The position numbers were made by a program, and so were the translations under genes. The notes beneath the pieces were generated by a model. That model did no database searches and was not told the origin of the DNA. It saw only the letters and a program-made list of their open reading frames with translations. A stretch of 64,000 bases of DNA from Pseudorasbora parva (taxonomy: Eukaryota > Chordata > Actinopteri > Cypriniformes > Gobionidae), in assembly GCF_024679245.1 (NCBI RefSeq), contig NC_090176.1:47383086-47447085 (forward strand), written 5' to 3'. Below are positions 35,085-53,628 of the stretch, piece after piece; the first letter of the stretch is position 1; each line of letters begins with the position of its first letter.

Positions 35085-36169
35085 TAATCAACAACAATGT
35101 TCTTAACTATGGAACTTTTTACAGTAGCCGGCTGGATCTCTTCAGTTTGTCAGTAGAAGCCGCTCGCGTTCTGCCACCCGGAAATATCCTGGTGCCGATT
35201 GTTTACAAACATTCTGAACTGCCGTATATGTAAGATTTTTATTAAAATAACCAAAAGCCACTAGAACAATGTTATATATTTTGTTGACTTGTGTTCTTCC
35301 ATTATCCTAAATGTTTCCAGGAATGTTCAAATCCAAAGAAAAAAGCAGTTTTAACCAGGACACGGACCTTGTCCATCATACCCGCGCTACCCTCGATTTC
35401 CAGAAACTCCAAATATGCTTTAAAATATGATGTGATTTATTAGACAGGTCAGCAACTGTTTGGATACATTCAACGTCAGAAAACGAATCATTGTTATACA
35501 GCTCAAACACAGTTAGTATTATTGTTTAAATTAAATTTTCTTGATTTACAGCGAGCACCATGTTTTACCGTGCCTAATATCGGTCTAGCTCACTGCAGTG
35601 TGAACAAGTGTATAGCAGCCGCTGAGCGAACACACACAGTAGTATTATTACACAACTTTAAACACACTCAAATGTGTGTAATATTACCACAGAGGAAGAA
35701 GTGGAAGAGCTCGCCTGTGGCAGAATAAAAGGTCTGCGAAATCAAGCCGTCATCAAGCTAAGCCTTTGAATAAGCGACCTCTAGTGCCAAAAAATACACA
35801 TACTGTGCCTTTAATGTAATAATTTACTAATAGCGATTATGAGTGAATCTCACGAAAATAATTCCAGGTCATATTTTCTAACTAAAACTTTTTATATTTA
35901 ATTAATATAACGGTGCCAATTTGAGGAATATTATAATATTTGCATTGTTATAAAAAGACAAATAAATATGTTTTTTAATTAAATCAAAATAAATTAAAGG
36001 TGCAACAAGTACTACCATGATTTAGATACATGTTTGATATTAACATTGTTTTATTCATTTATTTCATTACAATAATTTGATTTTCATGGATTTTGGTACT
36101 GAGAACTGTATGAAAATGCACAATGCAAAACTTTCTTAAATATAATACTTTTATGTTGTTTTTGTTTAT
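35085..36169. other. Intergenic with repeat-like end near 35820
   Basis: CGACCTCTAGTGCCAAAAAA followed by a TGTGCCTTTAA end at 35770-35816 looks like the terminus of a dispersed fish inverted-repeat element, but I cannot find its partner. No coding signal. Confidence 0.4.
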
Positions 36170-36350
36170 AATGTTACAAAAAAATATTAATAAAAAAATG
36201 TCAGGTAACATTACAATAAGTTATTGTTAACATTAACTAATAATGAACTGCACTTCTAAAGCATTTATTAATCTTTGTTAATGGTAATATAATTTTGACC
36301 AAAATAAATGCAGCCTTGTTGAGCAGAAAAGACTTTATATATTAGAATAT
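36170..36350 (+). repeat. Degenerate copy of a dispersed repeat
   Basis: AAATAAATGCAGCCTTGTTG is a word of the dispersed family seen more fully at 56016 and 62318. Only part of it is recognisable. Confidence 0.4.
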
Positions 36351-38389
36351 AATCCACAATATACACATGAAATAATTTCATGAAAGATTATAGATATACA
36401 GTATGCATTTGTTTTTGATGTGAAATATGACCTGTATATGATAATCAGGAATGTCATTCCCGGTTTGGTACATCAATTTACATTTTATACAAAGTGTCTA
36501 ATTTTATTCAGTGTTTAAAGCAAATTACAGTCTGTAAACATCCCAAGAGCTGTATTGAAAATTTCAGTACACATCTTTACTTTAAATTAATCTCTTTGCA
36601 TGGACAACAAGAGTCCCTGGGGGATCCCACGGTAAACATCACTATATAACATCAGCGCCTCGAGTACATCTGCTTTATGAATGCTGCCCGTGACCTTTTA
36701 CAATCATATTCTTCTTCTTTTGGCATTTTGATGCCGTGGATTTGGAGGCCCGCGACTCTTCCTAACATTAATGTGGAGTATGGAATACATCAGGGCTGCG
36801 TTTATGTTTACTTAGCCACACATATCGGCAGAATGACATCAGCTTCAGATATATAATTATTCCAGGCTACAGTTCCTGTCTGTGGGGCTGCAGATGAGAC
36901 CTGGCGCTCTCAAGGTTGCTCTTTATGGCTCAGTGTGACATGATTTATAAGGTTAAACACAACCTTTGCTGTGTTTTGGGGAAGCTACTATAGCTCTTCT
37001 CATTATTTACAGTTAAACTAACAGTCAAGATGCCCTTTTAATAAAAGGTAAACATTAAGCTACTAACAAAAAGGAGCTGATCATATCAAATGTAAGGTGA
37101 GAAGTCACAATCAGTCGTATTTATGTATAAAAACAAGGAGGATGTCAATGATGTACTAATTGGATATTACCGAGGCAGACACAAAACCTATGTCCTTTGC
37201 TCAACAACGCTGTACTAAAAACTGAAACGTTTTTCTGTCAGGACCCCTATCGTCAAAGATGATTGATTGACTATTAGCAAACAGTTTGGATTGGTGGTTT
37301 GGTTCTGTTCTGGACCAATACTCCCTGCCCATCATGGATAAAAGCAGAGAGGGAATAACCCCCCTAGGGTAAACAGAACAGAACCAATATAATGTATTGC
37401 AGATATCATTAATGTTAATATTTTAAGTATACAGAATAATTCAGGAATTTAGCCTGAATCAAGGGGAATCGCAATACTAAATCCTGACTGGCCGAGAGGA
37501 GGAGCTGGGGATGGAGGAGGGTATATGAGCTCCAGAGAAATGTGATAGCAGCTGATAATACTGAATTAGCACATGTTTGCTGTGATATGTCGGATGTATT
37601 CCTATAGGTAGATGCTGATGCAAGGTTGACTAAGGGCGTTTTCACACCTAAGTCTGCACTAAAGTTCGTGTTTTGATATATTGTATCCATTTGGTTAGTT
37701 TTGGTTTGCTTTCACATTGAAGTTATGCGACTGCACTAAAGAACTTTACATGACGCATTGGCGTCCTGCCGTCATCATCTATGTGGACTGCATCTCAACA
37801 TTGATTGGTTTGTTAGCGGACATACGTCTGACATCAGTGTGTTGTCACTTCAGCGGCTAACTTTGACAAGAATGAATGAACAGACGCATATCGTTGGCAA
37901 TACTGTTAATATTATGGCATTACGATCTGCAGCACCAACTATACTCAAAGCAAATTCACCAAATGAACGTCCTCGTTGTGCAAACATTTTTATCGGCCCC
38001 AACAGGAAAGGAGGAGAAGCCTAGGCTACTTGTTTAGCCAAACAATATATTTTGTTTTATAGTTATGTTTAAATATTATGTTATTTTTAAATTTAATCTA
38101 GGCTATATTAATTATGAAACGTGCACAGATGTGATATAAATCTCAAAGACATCGGGTCAAAAATGATTTTGACCACTTCATTAAGTTTTGTTTTGTAGAA
38201 AGCTTTGTATAAATTGTATCTTAATTTTAATAAATGTTTCATCATTTGCATAAATATAAATAAGTAAGCTTTAATAAGTAATATAGCAGACAAACCGTGA
38301 TGGAGCAAACGGACATGTTTGTGTGACAGCCTTTCATTAAAAGGTACATTTTGAAAAAGGCATAATTTGTAATGACGTCAAAAAGTTGA
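36351..38389. other. Intergenic; possible MITE end at 37633
   Basis: AAGGGCGTTTTCACACCTAA at 37633 looks like the start of a fish inverted-repeat element; no right end found. ORFs of 88-91 codons here show no domain. Confidence 0.4.
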
Positions 38390-38575
38390 TTGTTTTAGGG
38401 TTCAGGAAAGTAGAATAAGTCGACATGTACTTGCAAAGTTACTTATAGTCAGTAGAATGTCTGTTGGGGAGCATAAAAATAAAGTAGACAGTCTTGTAAT
38501 ACTTTAATGAGAGTAGAAAAGTTACTTATAATCAGTAGAATGTCTAAAGTGGACTATAGAAATAAAGTGTAACCC
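38390..38575 (+). repeat. Dispersed repeat, copy A
   Basis: Contains GTTACTTATAGTCAGTAGAATGTC and, further on, GTCTAAAGTGGACTATAGAAAT then AAAGTGTAACC. The same words in the same order recur at 44560-44790. Confidence 0.6.
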
Positions 38576-39384
38576 TATTCTGTTTCAAAACTGTTAAACA
38601 ACTGGCTGTGACAATAACTGAAAATCTGTAGTTAAAGTTAGCAGTGTCAATACTTTCTGCTAGTTGAACTCAGAACTTCTGGGCATTGTTATTGTTAACT
38701 TAAACTATCAAATTTAATTGTTGTGTTTAAAAACAAAGGAAGAAGCTGAAATAGAATAAAATATAAATGTTAGACAAAAACTTAGACTAAAAAACCGAAA
38801 CAAAAGTTAGAAATGTTTCCTTGGCAGCCAACTGAAATAAAATAAAGCTTAAAGTCCCCCTGTAGTAAATTTGATCCCTTAAAACGCATCTTTTGATTAC
38901 AAAAAGGGCATTTTTAAAGTTTTTCCTCATAAAAAGAAATCAATAATGCATTAAAATAGCTTGAATATTACACCCTTGCTTCATTTAATACACAAAAACA
39001 TGAATATGCTAATTAGCCGACTCACGACTCACTCACATTAGCTCAGAAATGTACTTGGTCAACTTTACTGTGGTAAACACTGCACAACGGGATCATAAAA
39101 GTAATACATGATTAGCCTTTTATTTGACTGCGTTATCAAACAGCTAATAATGTGTTGCTAATGCTACAATGGTCCCGTTCGCCACCTTCTAAAAATAATC
39201 ATCCATAAGAACACTTTGAACATGATGGAGAAAGTCATAAAGTTCATCATAACATCATGATATACATCATATACAGGACTGAATTGGCATACCAGCCTTT
39301 AGTAGATCTCAAAATGGTCTGTTTACTGACACTTCAGGGCCGTCTAAAGCCCAAAAGTTTGCGCCACGCTCTACCTGTCAACGG

Positions 39385-39728
39385 TGTAGCAGGGATGAGG
39401 AGAGGTGACGATCTTTTAACAAGCAGTCTCTATTCCATGAACGTACAAGGATAATCCAAACAGGAAGCCAAGACGTAATAACCCAAATAGTGACGATACA
39501 GGACAAGCAACAGCTTTAGAGGTGTGAATAAAAATATCGACAAACAAGGACAGGGGTATATATACAGGGTAACAAGAGGCTAACAAGGAACAGGTGAAGG
39601 TGGTTGTTGTCATTAAAGGCCAACACAGGAAGAGAACACACAGGCACAGCAAGAGGAAAGAATATCAAAATAAAAGTCCTGAAACATAAAACACAGGGGA
39701 CTCATGTACAGCAGTAAAAACTCTGACA
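39385..39728 (-). mobile_element. Possible solo LTR
   Basis: TGTAGCAGGG...CTCTGACA ends. On the minus strand it holds a TATATATA box about two-fifths of the way in. The layout resembles the two better supported solo LTRs in the window, but no target duplication is visible. Confidence 0.4.
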
Positions 39729-40136
39729 CTCAGTCTGAAGAGACTGTCTATATTGAGCTGACTCAGGCTGGCCGGATATCATTCATGCTATAGTTCATTT
39801 TCAAAACCTCACTGTCTACTCCTTGCATAAGAAGCTGCCTGCTAAGGAACATCATAACTGAATTAGATCCTCATAATTTGGAACAATATATGTAGGCAGC
39901 TGTTGTCAAATAGCATGTGAGGCGCACAGGAAACTCAACTTATAATTGATTTCTGTATGGTTTGAAGGTAGTTTCCTGGTTGGTGAACAACATGATGCTG
40001 TAGTGAGCCTAAAATACACAAATATTGGGTATTAATAGTTAATAATAAAATAATAGATTGTATAAACTTGATGATAATGATAATTATGAATTGGATGCTG
40101 TAATGGCAAATACCCTGAAATGACTTCTAAATTAGT

Positions 40137-41122
40137 TTTTAAAGGGGTACTTTAGCACTGGTAAGATAATTCTGTATTTAAACTGGATCATCAATGTCGT
40201 AGAAATGTGAAATTATTTTTGAATTTGGTGCCTTCTAGACTGAGAAAAGACAGAAAATGTGTTTTTGTCTCATGGGGATGAAAGACTACAATTCCCAGAA
40301 TGCTTCGCTGCCCTGTGAGGCCATTCCCAAAACCACCACTACTGGATTACTGTGACTGAGTTAGAGAACAGACACTACAATTAAAAACTGAACGTGTCTA
40401 TTCAATATAATAAATGAGTTGCCGCGCGAGTATCACAGCACTGAGCACTGACTGCAGGAGTCAGATAAATGAGCTGATGAGCTCTCGTGATGAGAGCTGA
40501 GGTAATCGCGACTACACTCGTGGCATACATTCACAACGCGAGTTCAGTCTGGCGTGTTTCAGTTCATGCCTTTGCAAGCTTAACTTTCACAGAAATTCAT
40601 TTGAGAAGTTAAAAGACTTACATTGCTCCGTTTAAATGAATGCCTGTAGCTGCGAGCTGAGCTGAGCTCTGAGTGTGATCTTCCATCTGTAATGATAGGC
40701 ATTCTATTGAGTAACCACAAGGTGGCAGTATAGCCTTTCCACCGGTGTGATACCATGTTGTGGAGAAAACACAAAAAATAAATATATATAGCTTGCAGCT
40801 CACAGAAGCTAGCAGCACAAATGTTCATGCGTGACTCCTTGACTAACAGAAGACGGAACATTACACCATCCCCTATGCGCCGGTTCAAAACATGCGGAAA
40901 TGGCTCCCTCTGCTGGCTGTATTCTTTAGCCTTATTCCAAACATTCCTCCTATGATGTAAATATCGTCAATTTGCATCATAGGAGGAATTTTTCCAGAAA
41001 TAAAATGCATAAATCTCTTGTCTCAGGGGGATATGAGGGGGGAAAGCACAATCATTTGAATATACTCCAGGGTTTCTACTGATACAAAGCCATATGCTAA
41101 TCGCTGAAGTAACCCTTCAAAA
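40137..41122. mobile_element. Probable TIR element
   Basis: Left end AAAGGGGTACTTTAGCACTGG is matched imperfectly by the inverse of the right end CGCTGAAGTAACCCTTC. It contains an internal hairpin. ORFs inside have no domain. Confidence 0.5.
40943..40989. repeat. 15-19 bp hairpin
   Basis: ATTCCTCCTATGATG (40943-40957) is exactly inverted at 40975-40989; with one mismatch the arms extend to 19 bp. Confidence 0.85.
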
Positions 41123-42387
<1,265 letters not shown>

Positions 42388-42971
42388 GTTTAATGTCTAT
42401 CAGCATTTCACATATTCCTTTGTAAACAAATGCCACATTTTTGATCACTGCCTATTGACTGAGTCCTTGTGTCTGAGTAGTGAGCAAGACTACTACCATC
42501 TCTGGGCCTAACAGTTTGGTTTACACCAATTTTATGGCAGGATGATAATAATAATAATAATTAAATCTTACAATTACAGTAGCGCTTGAACCCCTAAAAC
42601 TGAGAATATTCCTTTTTGCTAAAAACTTTGACACCCATAATGCACCTTTGATTTTGCCATCTGAGATTATCCATGGGTGGAAGTACAAAAAGGGAGAAGT
42701 TTCTATTTTTAATGAGCTGTCAAAACTCCACCGGATGATGCAAAATGATGTATTTGTTGTCATCCACTGACTTTTCCGCTGACTATCTGGATACGGGTAA
42801 CACAGAGGAGGAGGACACATTGTTCATTTACATAAACTATCGACAGCAACCACAAAGCAAACGCTTTAAGTGCCATCTCACTATGTTTTGGAACAGAGCC
42901 TTTGTGCTCATTCTCTCTCTGAACTCTTCCTCCCTCCCCCTCTGTTATTCCCTCCGTCTGAGCTCTTGCAT

Positions 42972-43220
<249 letters not shown>

Positions 43221-43223
<3 letters not shown>

Positions 43224-44559
43224 ACTCGCCTGTCATGCACTGATCTGTGTCCCAGAATGTCTAGCAGGCAGCAAAACACCAAAATACTGCAACGTAAGCC
43301 GTGTTGGGTGTGATGCATTATTAATTACTGTAATTTACTTTTCCCATGAAAAAGTAAAGCGAGGGTTTACTCTTCATTTTTCTGTAATTTAATAATTACA
43401 GTTACTTCTGATGTAACTGCATTAAAAATGTATAGAACAATTCAATTAAGTGTTCATTTAACATCTAATGTTTTTAATGTAATCTTCTCCCTTTAAATAC
43501 TTGCAGTTGTGTGCAATTTTATATTATTTATTTGAAAGAATTAAAAGAGCAGTTTTGTGTCTATCCTTGTATTGTTCAGCTGGAGGTTGATATGGGATTT
43601 AGAAAGAAGTATTGCAATACAGTACAGTAATCTAATTAAACTATTGAAAGATGTCATTTATTAGCCAGTAATTAATTACCTAACTCTGAACATAAGGGAG
43701 AAAATGCAGTTTTTCAGAAAAAAAACAACTTTAAAAAAAAAATTGCATAAGGCAGAGAATTTCTATGCAGCTCTTTTCCATGCACTTTATAGTGACCACG
43801 TCTGTTAGCCCCAAAATGGACACAAATACTATAAAAATGAATTAAACATAGCCTGGATATCTCTGCTGCAGGTCTCACTGAAAATAATGATGCCGTTAGA
43901 TATTATTGTTTATGTTTCTGAGGTCTAAGACTTAAAATAAAGACAAAAGGTGTTACCAATTTATTTTTTGTTGGAATTAAATAATTGCAATATTTAATTA
44001 TTTGCAATATTATATTTCAGCTTTATATATATTTTTATTGTAATTATTACTTTATTTTGAAATAAAATATTTCTCAACCTTACTACTGGAAAGGTTTAAT
44101 CTTACTTAAGGTTGGCATAACTATTATATATTCATTATAATCGTGCCTATAAAGTTTAAAGATTTTATTAATTTACATAAAAAATAGTTACATTAAAATA
44201 TTTATTCATAAATTAAATAAAAGTATAAATGTACATATATTTCCCTATGTCAGGTCTTTTAGAAATCACTTAATAAGCTGATATAAATAATAAATAATAA
44301 AGCTACCTTATAAAACCTTATTTTCTTTCATGATATCTTCAAGTAAAACATATTCAATTAAGAACAAACTTAAGACTTTTATCCATTAATTCGTAAAATG
44401 GGGTTTCTATACTGTACATTTATGGAAGGGTTGGGTTAAAAAAAAAGTAAGATGGATTACTAATAAAAAATTACAACGATAAAAAAAAAATTCTTTGGAA
44501 AAGAAATGATGGATGAATTGCTCACAATAAGACAATCAACACTTTCTTTTGATAGCTGT
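43221..44559. other. Intergenic, AT-rich, no gene recognised
   Basis: 43330-43690 contains TTAATTACTGTAATTTAC-type words common to a dispersed fish repeat also seen at the right edge of the window. The rest is A/T-rich with no coding signal. Confidence 0.45.
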
Positions 44560-44790
44560 AAGTGACCGTAACTACATGTCAACTAACTCTCTTTACAAAA
44601 CTGTTTGGGTTTGGGTTTATAATGTGTTACTTATAGTCAGTAAGCATAATGTCTATTTGAAGAGCATACAATAAAATGCTAGCAGATATACTCAAGAAAT
44701 ACTCTAATGACTGCTAGATGACATGTATAGTCGCAAAGTTACTTATAGTTAATGTCTAAAGTGACCATCAAAATTAAGAGTTACCATGAA
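44560..44790 (+). repeat. Dispersed repeat, copy B
   Basis: Shares GTTACTTATAGTCAGTA and AATGTCTAAAGTGACCATCA, in the same order, with copy A at 38390-38575. It ends in AAGAGTTACC. Confidence 0.6.
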
Positions 44791-48809
<4,019 letters not shown>

Positions 48810-48990
48810 CCCTTAAAAAACTGTATACTTTCCACAGATAAGGCAGCACAACTGTTTTCAACATTGACAGTAATAATAAATATTTCTAATGCAGCAAATC
48901 ATCCTATTAGAATGATTTCTGGAGGATCATGTGACGCTGCAGTGATGATGCTGACAATTCAGCTTTTACCTAAATTTACCAACACTTTAT
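48810..48990 (+). repeat. Dispersed repeat (CACAACTGTTTTCAACATTG family), partial
   Basis: Has AGCACAACTGTTTTCAACATTG and GGATCATGTGAC in the same order as the copies at 56016 and 62318. Confidence 0.7.
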
Positions 48991-49322
48991 TATACATTTA
49001 GTTATACAATCCAGCTCTAACGTTTATGTAGGCTATTTGTGTGTGAGATTGTGTGTGAGTCACATCACTCGTCTTGAAATGGGTATTTATGAAGCACAAG
49101 TGCAGCACAAGTTCATTAGCACAAATCCCACTGAGCCCAAGCGTGTGTGTTTGACTGTTTCTATTACTGTTTTTGGCTCATTTGTGGGTGCCCTCATTCA
49201 CCTCTACAGATTATGGTGCTGTGCCGGCTATCGACTATCTCTCCACTGTCTGTTTTCCCTCTCTCCCTCCCTCTCTCATGATGGTAAAAATATCTGCAGA
49301 CAGCAGGAACACAGGCACAGCT

Positions 49323-49324
<2 letters not shown>

Positions 49325-49417
<93 letters not shown>
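49325..49417. repeat. (CT)n microsatellite
   Basis: Pure CT run of about 46 units, directly beside the CpG-rich block. Confidence 0.97.
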
Positions 49418-49421
<4 letters not shown>

Positions 49422-49870
49422 ACCCATGTGATCTCTCAGGCAGGCGTCGCTGTGCACAATCTCCAGCCCTCCGCCGGCTGCAGCTAATGAGTCTTTGTGT
49501 GGCTCGAGCGAATGAGAGCGAGCTTTCTGTCTGTTTTAGACCGGAGCGAATGCTAACCGCCGTGGAGACCGGGAGCGCACGCTTTACCTCTCTCGCCCCG
49601 GTCTCCTCTCCAGTCCGAGTGAAATGGAGGGCCATCATTCAGCACATCTCATCTGGCTCTGAAAAGGCTCCTCTGAGAGAAGTGCCGTGGTGAGAGGGAG
49701 GAGAGTAACGTTAACGCGCCGGCGGACGCAGGTTGGTGCATTTTAAAGGGAAAGCATGACTTCTGTTCTTATGTGTCACGCCTGGCCTGATGGGAAATCT
49801 GAGGTCAGCTTCCTTGAGTGCTCGCCTCTTTGACCTGCAGTGAAGCGGGCAGCGCGGGGTGAGACGCCGG
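49418..49870 (+). promoter_or_regulatory. CpG-rich block, candidate promoter / 5' exon
   Basis: This is the most CpG-dense non-repeat stretch I see in the window (about 25 CpGs by eye in 49440-49735). It also contains possible 5' splice sites: GTG|GTGAGA near 49690, CGCAG|GTTGGT near 49731 and GGG|GTGAGA near 49858. No long conserved ORF. Being about 9 kb upstream of the csrnp exon, whose ATG lies just after a splice acceptor, it is a reasonable place for a 5' untranslated exon. That link is inference. Confidence 0.4.
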
Positions 49871-50083
49871 TAGAAGTGTGCCAATTTTGCAATTATAATG
49901 AGGTGGATCTGTACTAGTCAAGACAAGGAACTTGTTGTCAAGTTAACTGTTTATGGTTGCTAAGCAACATCGCAACTCACTGCATTAATCTAAAATTGTA
50001 TTGATGTATGTCATAGGTGTATGTCAGAACTGTTTTATTTATATAATTTTATAATATATATTTATAGAATAAAAATATAGAAA

Positions 50084-50086
<3 letters not shown>

Positions 50087-50161
<75 letters not shown>
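50087..50161. repeat. (TA)n microsatellite
   Basis: TA run of about 37 units at the start of a very AT-rich kilobase. Confidence 0.96.
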
Positions 50162-50166
<5 letters not shown>

Positions 50167-50627
50167 CAAACACAAACACACGTACAATTAAAATACAATT
50201 AATTTGAAGCTTTTCTGATTTCCTGAAAAAACATTATGGATTAATTTAATATAGCCTAGATTATTGCAAAATATGTTTTTTTAACCAAAATATTTTTTTA
50301 TAGATTAATAAATTATACAAAATATTAAACAAAATATCGATTATCTGGTTGTATATTTTTATATATAAACATTTTTATGGATTAATTAAACATTTTAAAT
50401 ATAGATTAATCGCAATAGGTATTACCGCATAGTTTAAAAATAATAATAATAATAATAATATTATATATATAATGCATGAAATATAGTTTATTCCAAAATA
50501 AGTATTACCATGATTGTCTTAATATATAAAGGTTTTTTTGAAATATAGATGAAATATAGATTAATCGACAAATATGTTTTACCAAAAGTATATTACCTTT
50601 TATAATATATAATAATATAGTAATATA

Positions 50628-50628
<1 letters not shown>

Positions 50629-50692
<64 letters not shown>
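50629..50692. repeat. (TA)n microsatellite
   Basis: Second TA run of about 30 units in the same AT-rich region. Confidence 0.96.
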
Positions 50693-50697
<5 letters not shown>

Positions 50698-51938
50698 TTA
50701 ATTTATAAAATATAGATTATCACAAAATATCTATTACCACATGATCATATTAAATTTAAAACATTTATATGGATTAATTAAATATATTAAAAAATAGATC
50801 ATCGCAAAACATGTATTACCACGTAATTTTATAAATAAATCTATTTAATAGATTCATTAAATCACTTAGATAATCCCAAAATATTTTTTAGCAAAAATAC
50901 GTATTACCTTTTTTTATAGCTTAATTAAAATAAATATTGGTTTACCCAAAATATGTACTATTGTATTATTATATAAACATTTAATGTATTAATTAAATAT
51001 ATGAAATAAAACTATGTATCACCACACAACCATATTAATATATAAAACCCATTTTCTTTAAATAGAAATTATCCCAAAATGTAATTATTTCCACATACTT
51101 GTAATATACCAATATTTATTCATACATTATTCATATTTATTTATTATTCATGTGATTTAAACTTTTTTTTTACCTGAAATTACCAAGTGATTTTATTAAT
51201 TTACAATAAAATTAATTTTCCAATAAATGAGCAACAACAACAACAAAACAAAAAAACTATACTGTGTTAGTGTTAGTGTGACTCATATCGTGATATAAGA
51301 TTGTGGTCGTGCTGCCCAACCCTCTATAGGGCTCCTCATAGCTCCACAGTATCCACTGCCAAGAAGTATTGATCGCTATAGGTTGTCAGTGCTGCATTGG
51401 CAATGCTAACGTAACGCACATGTATATTTGTACATGTGCGTGTCCGTGCTGTAAAGAGCTCGCCCGGGGAGTGGCTGGTTTTGTCTCTTCTGGTTTTTTG
51501 CTGCAGGATTTTCACTTGTAACATACTGCAAGTGTTCTGTGGAAAACTACAGCAGCTAAGAGAAGACAAAGGGAGAGAGAGAGAGAGGCAGAGCTAGAGA
51601 TGTAGAGGAGAAATAACTAGCAGTGTGTGGAGAGTCCGTCTCTCTAGTACAGCAGTCAGCTCCTGTTACCTCGGGTTTGCTGGAGATGTCATGCCCACTC
51701 ATTGTGTCAAGAAATGGGGAAAGTTGCTCATCTCGCTGTAGTCCCGGTCGCAAGCCCAGGATCTTCATCATCGACCGTTTTAAAGCTGCAAGTAGCATCT
51801 GCTGTAAGAAAACAGAATAATAATGTCATGAAATTTTGCGGTGTAAGTGCAGACCCAAATGATTTTCTTTCACTTATTTCATCAATGAATTCCCTCTGAT
51901 TACAGATGTGTTGCATGAGTGTTCATTTTCAAATCTTG

Positions 51939-51941
<3 letters not shown>
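50693..51941. other. Intergenic, AT-rich then mixed; no gene recognised
   Basis: To about 51250 it is a loose series of ATTAATTAAATAT / CAAAATAT(G/C)TATTACC phrases that look like a decayed ~90-bp tandem repeat. After that, mixed DNA with short ORFs only. Confidence 0.45.

Positions 51942-52018
<77 letters not shown>
51942..52018. repeat. (GT)n microsatellite
   Basis: Pure GT run of about 38 units. Confidence 0.97.
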
Positions 52019-52019
<1 letters not shown>

Positions 52020-52640
52020 TGGATGGCCCACAAAATGAGAAAAAAAAAACAGAATGACTCTCAAATGTGAAATTCACTATTTGTGCGAGTGTATTAGAAT
52101 CTCCATGGCAACCGCTTTTGGGTATCGCAGAGCGGTGTGGCATCCGCTGAGGACGGAAAATGCGAATGGATTTTCAACAAGGGGAACTAATTATGATGAT
52201 TACGAGAAAATTGACTTGCATTGTGTCTCCAAAACTAGAGAACCTATTTCCAATTATTGCATCTGGCCGGAACGCTGCGGGAAACAGCGGGATTCAAACA
52301 GATCTGGGGCTTACATTAAGGGAGATATTGGTGCTTTCACGAACGACCCGATCCATACCTGGAGAAAGATAACAGTTAGCATTCTTATTTATCTCAAAAG
52401 TGGCAAACAAGCATTCAGCCGGTTCATAGGGACTCGACTTTGACAACTGTTTTATTGCCCATCAGACAAGAAAGCTAAATCTGATTGACTAAGGGTGTGT
52501 TCACACTTAGCAGGTTTGGCTCAGTTAAAGTGAAGCCTGGTGCGATTGCTCTGTTAGTACGGTTCATTTGAATAAGTGTGAATGCTGCCATCCGAACCCT
52601 GGTGCACACCAAACAAGCGCTGAAAATTCGTGAGAGTTAA

Positions 52641-52755
52641 TTTTCCAGACAGCCACATAGTGTCGGCCCAGATCCGGACCACATCTGGTAGGTTTATTTA
52701 ATGTGTACCAGATGTGGTCCGGATCTGGGCCGACACTATGTGGCTGTCTGGAAAA
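52641..52755. repeat. Perfect 50-bp inverted repeat
   Basis: 52641-52690 (TTTTCCAGACAGCCACATAG onward) is exactly inverted at 52706-52755, with a 15-nt loop. It sits in a larger repeat-like region that begins with AAGGGTGTGTTCACACTT near 52491. Confidence 0.95.
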
Positions 52756-52774
52756 CAAACAAAAACAAGACATG

Positions 52775-52896
52775 CCCTGCGTCTCAATCAGCCCCCTAGT
52801 TCACTAGTCAGGGCACTGATCAGGACGTAAGTCAATGGGCTGACTCCCTGATCAGTGCCCTGACTACTGAACTAGGGAGCTGATTGAGACGCACTC
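52775..52896. mobile_element. Foldback MITE, copy 1
   Basis: 122 bp, almost entirely two inverted arms (TGCGTCTCAATCAGC...; ...GCTGATTGAGACGCA) around a short centre near GTAAGTCAATGGGCTGAC. Flanked by ATG (52772-52774, 52897-52899). Confidence 0.85.
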
Positions 52897-53050
52897 ATGA
52901 TGTTGTGACATTGTGCTCTATTAAATATAGTTAATTGATAACACTTTTATGGTTCAGTTCTCACTATTAACTAGTTGCTTGTTAGCATGAATATTAATAG
53001 GCTATGGGCTGTTTATTAGTACTTATAAAGCACATATTAATGCCTTATTC

Positions 53051-53628
53051 TGTCACACCAGTGAATGGAAGAAAGGAGCGAGGACTTATTTGCATGAGGA
53101 TAAGAAGATTTATTTAATGAAATAAAACAAAAACAAACATCCACGAGGGGAAAACCAAACTTAACTTGGACAAAACACAAGGGTCAGGGGAACAGGAGAC
53201 AACGATCCAGCACAGGTCTGCAAACACAAGGGGTGCGTCTCAATCAGCTCCCTAATTCGTCAGGGCACTGATCAGGACTTAAGTCAATGGGCTGACTCCC
53301 TGATCCGTGCCTTGACTACTGAACTAGGGAGCTGATTGAGATGCACCCAAGGAGAATAAATAGGGAACAAACAAGGCAGGTGATGAGGGAGAACAGGTGG
53401 AGCAAATTAACCAATATTTGAAAAACAAGAGGGGCGGGGTCAAGACAATAGACATGTGAGCACATGGCACAAGGAACACCTGACAAACCATGTGCTCACA
53501 CAAACATGACAAACACAAGCACATGGCCAGCAAAGACAAATACCAGCCATGTGCTCACACAAAAACATCACCAAACCGGAAGTGTCAGGGTTCTGTCACA
53601 AACCTAATGATACTACACAGAAGGGACA
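53051..53628 (-). mobile_element. Solo LTR with 5-bp duplication
   Basis: TG...CA ends (TGTCACACCAG...GAAGGGACA) with direct repeat TATTC on both sides (53046-53050, 53629-53633). On the minus strand there is a CTATTTATT box and then ATTAAATAAATC near the 3' end, consistent with an LTR. It contains the second foldback MITE. Confidence 0.75.
53231..53348. mobile_element. Foldback MITE, copy 2
   Basis: 118 bp, same family as 52775-52896: starts GGGTGCGTCTCAATCAGC and ends GCTGATTGAGATGCACCC, with the same centre word. Flanked by AAG on both sides. Confidence 0.85.
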
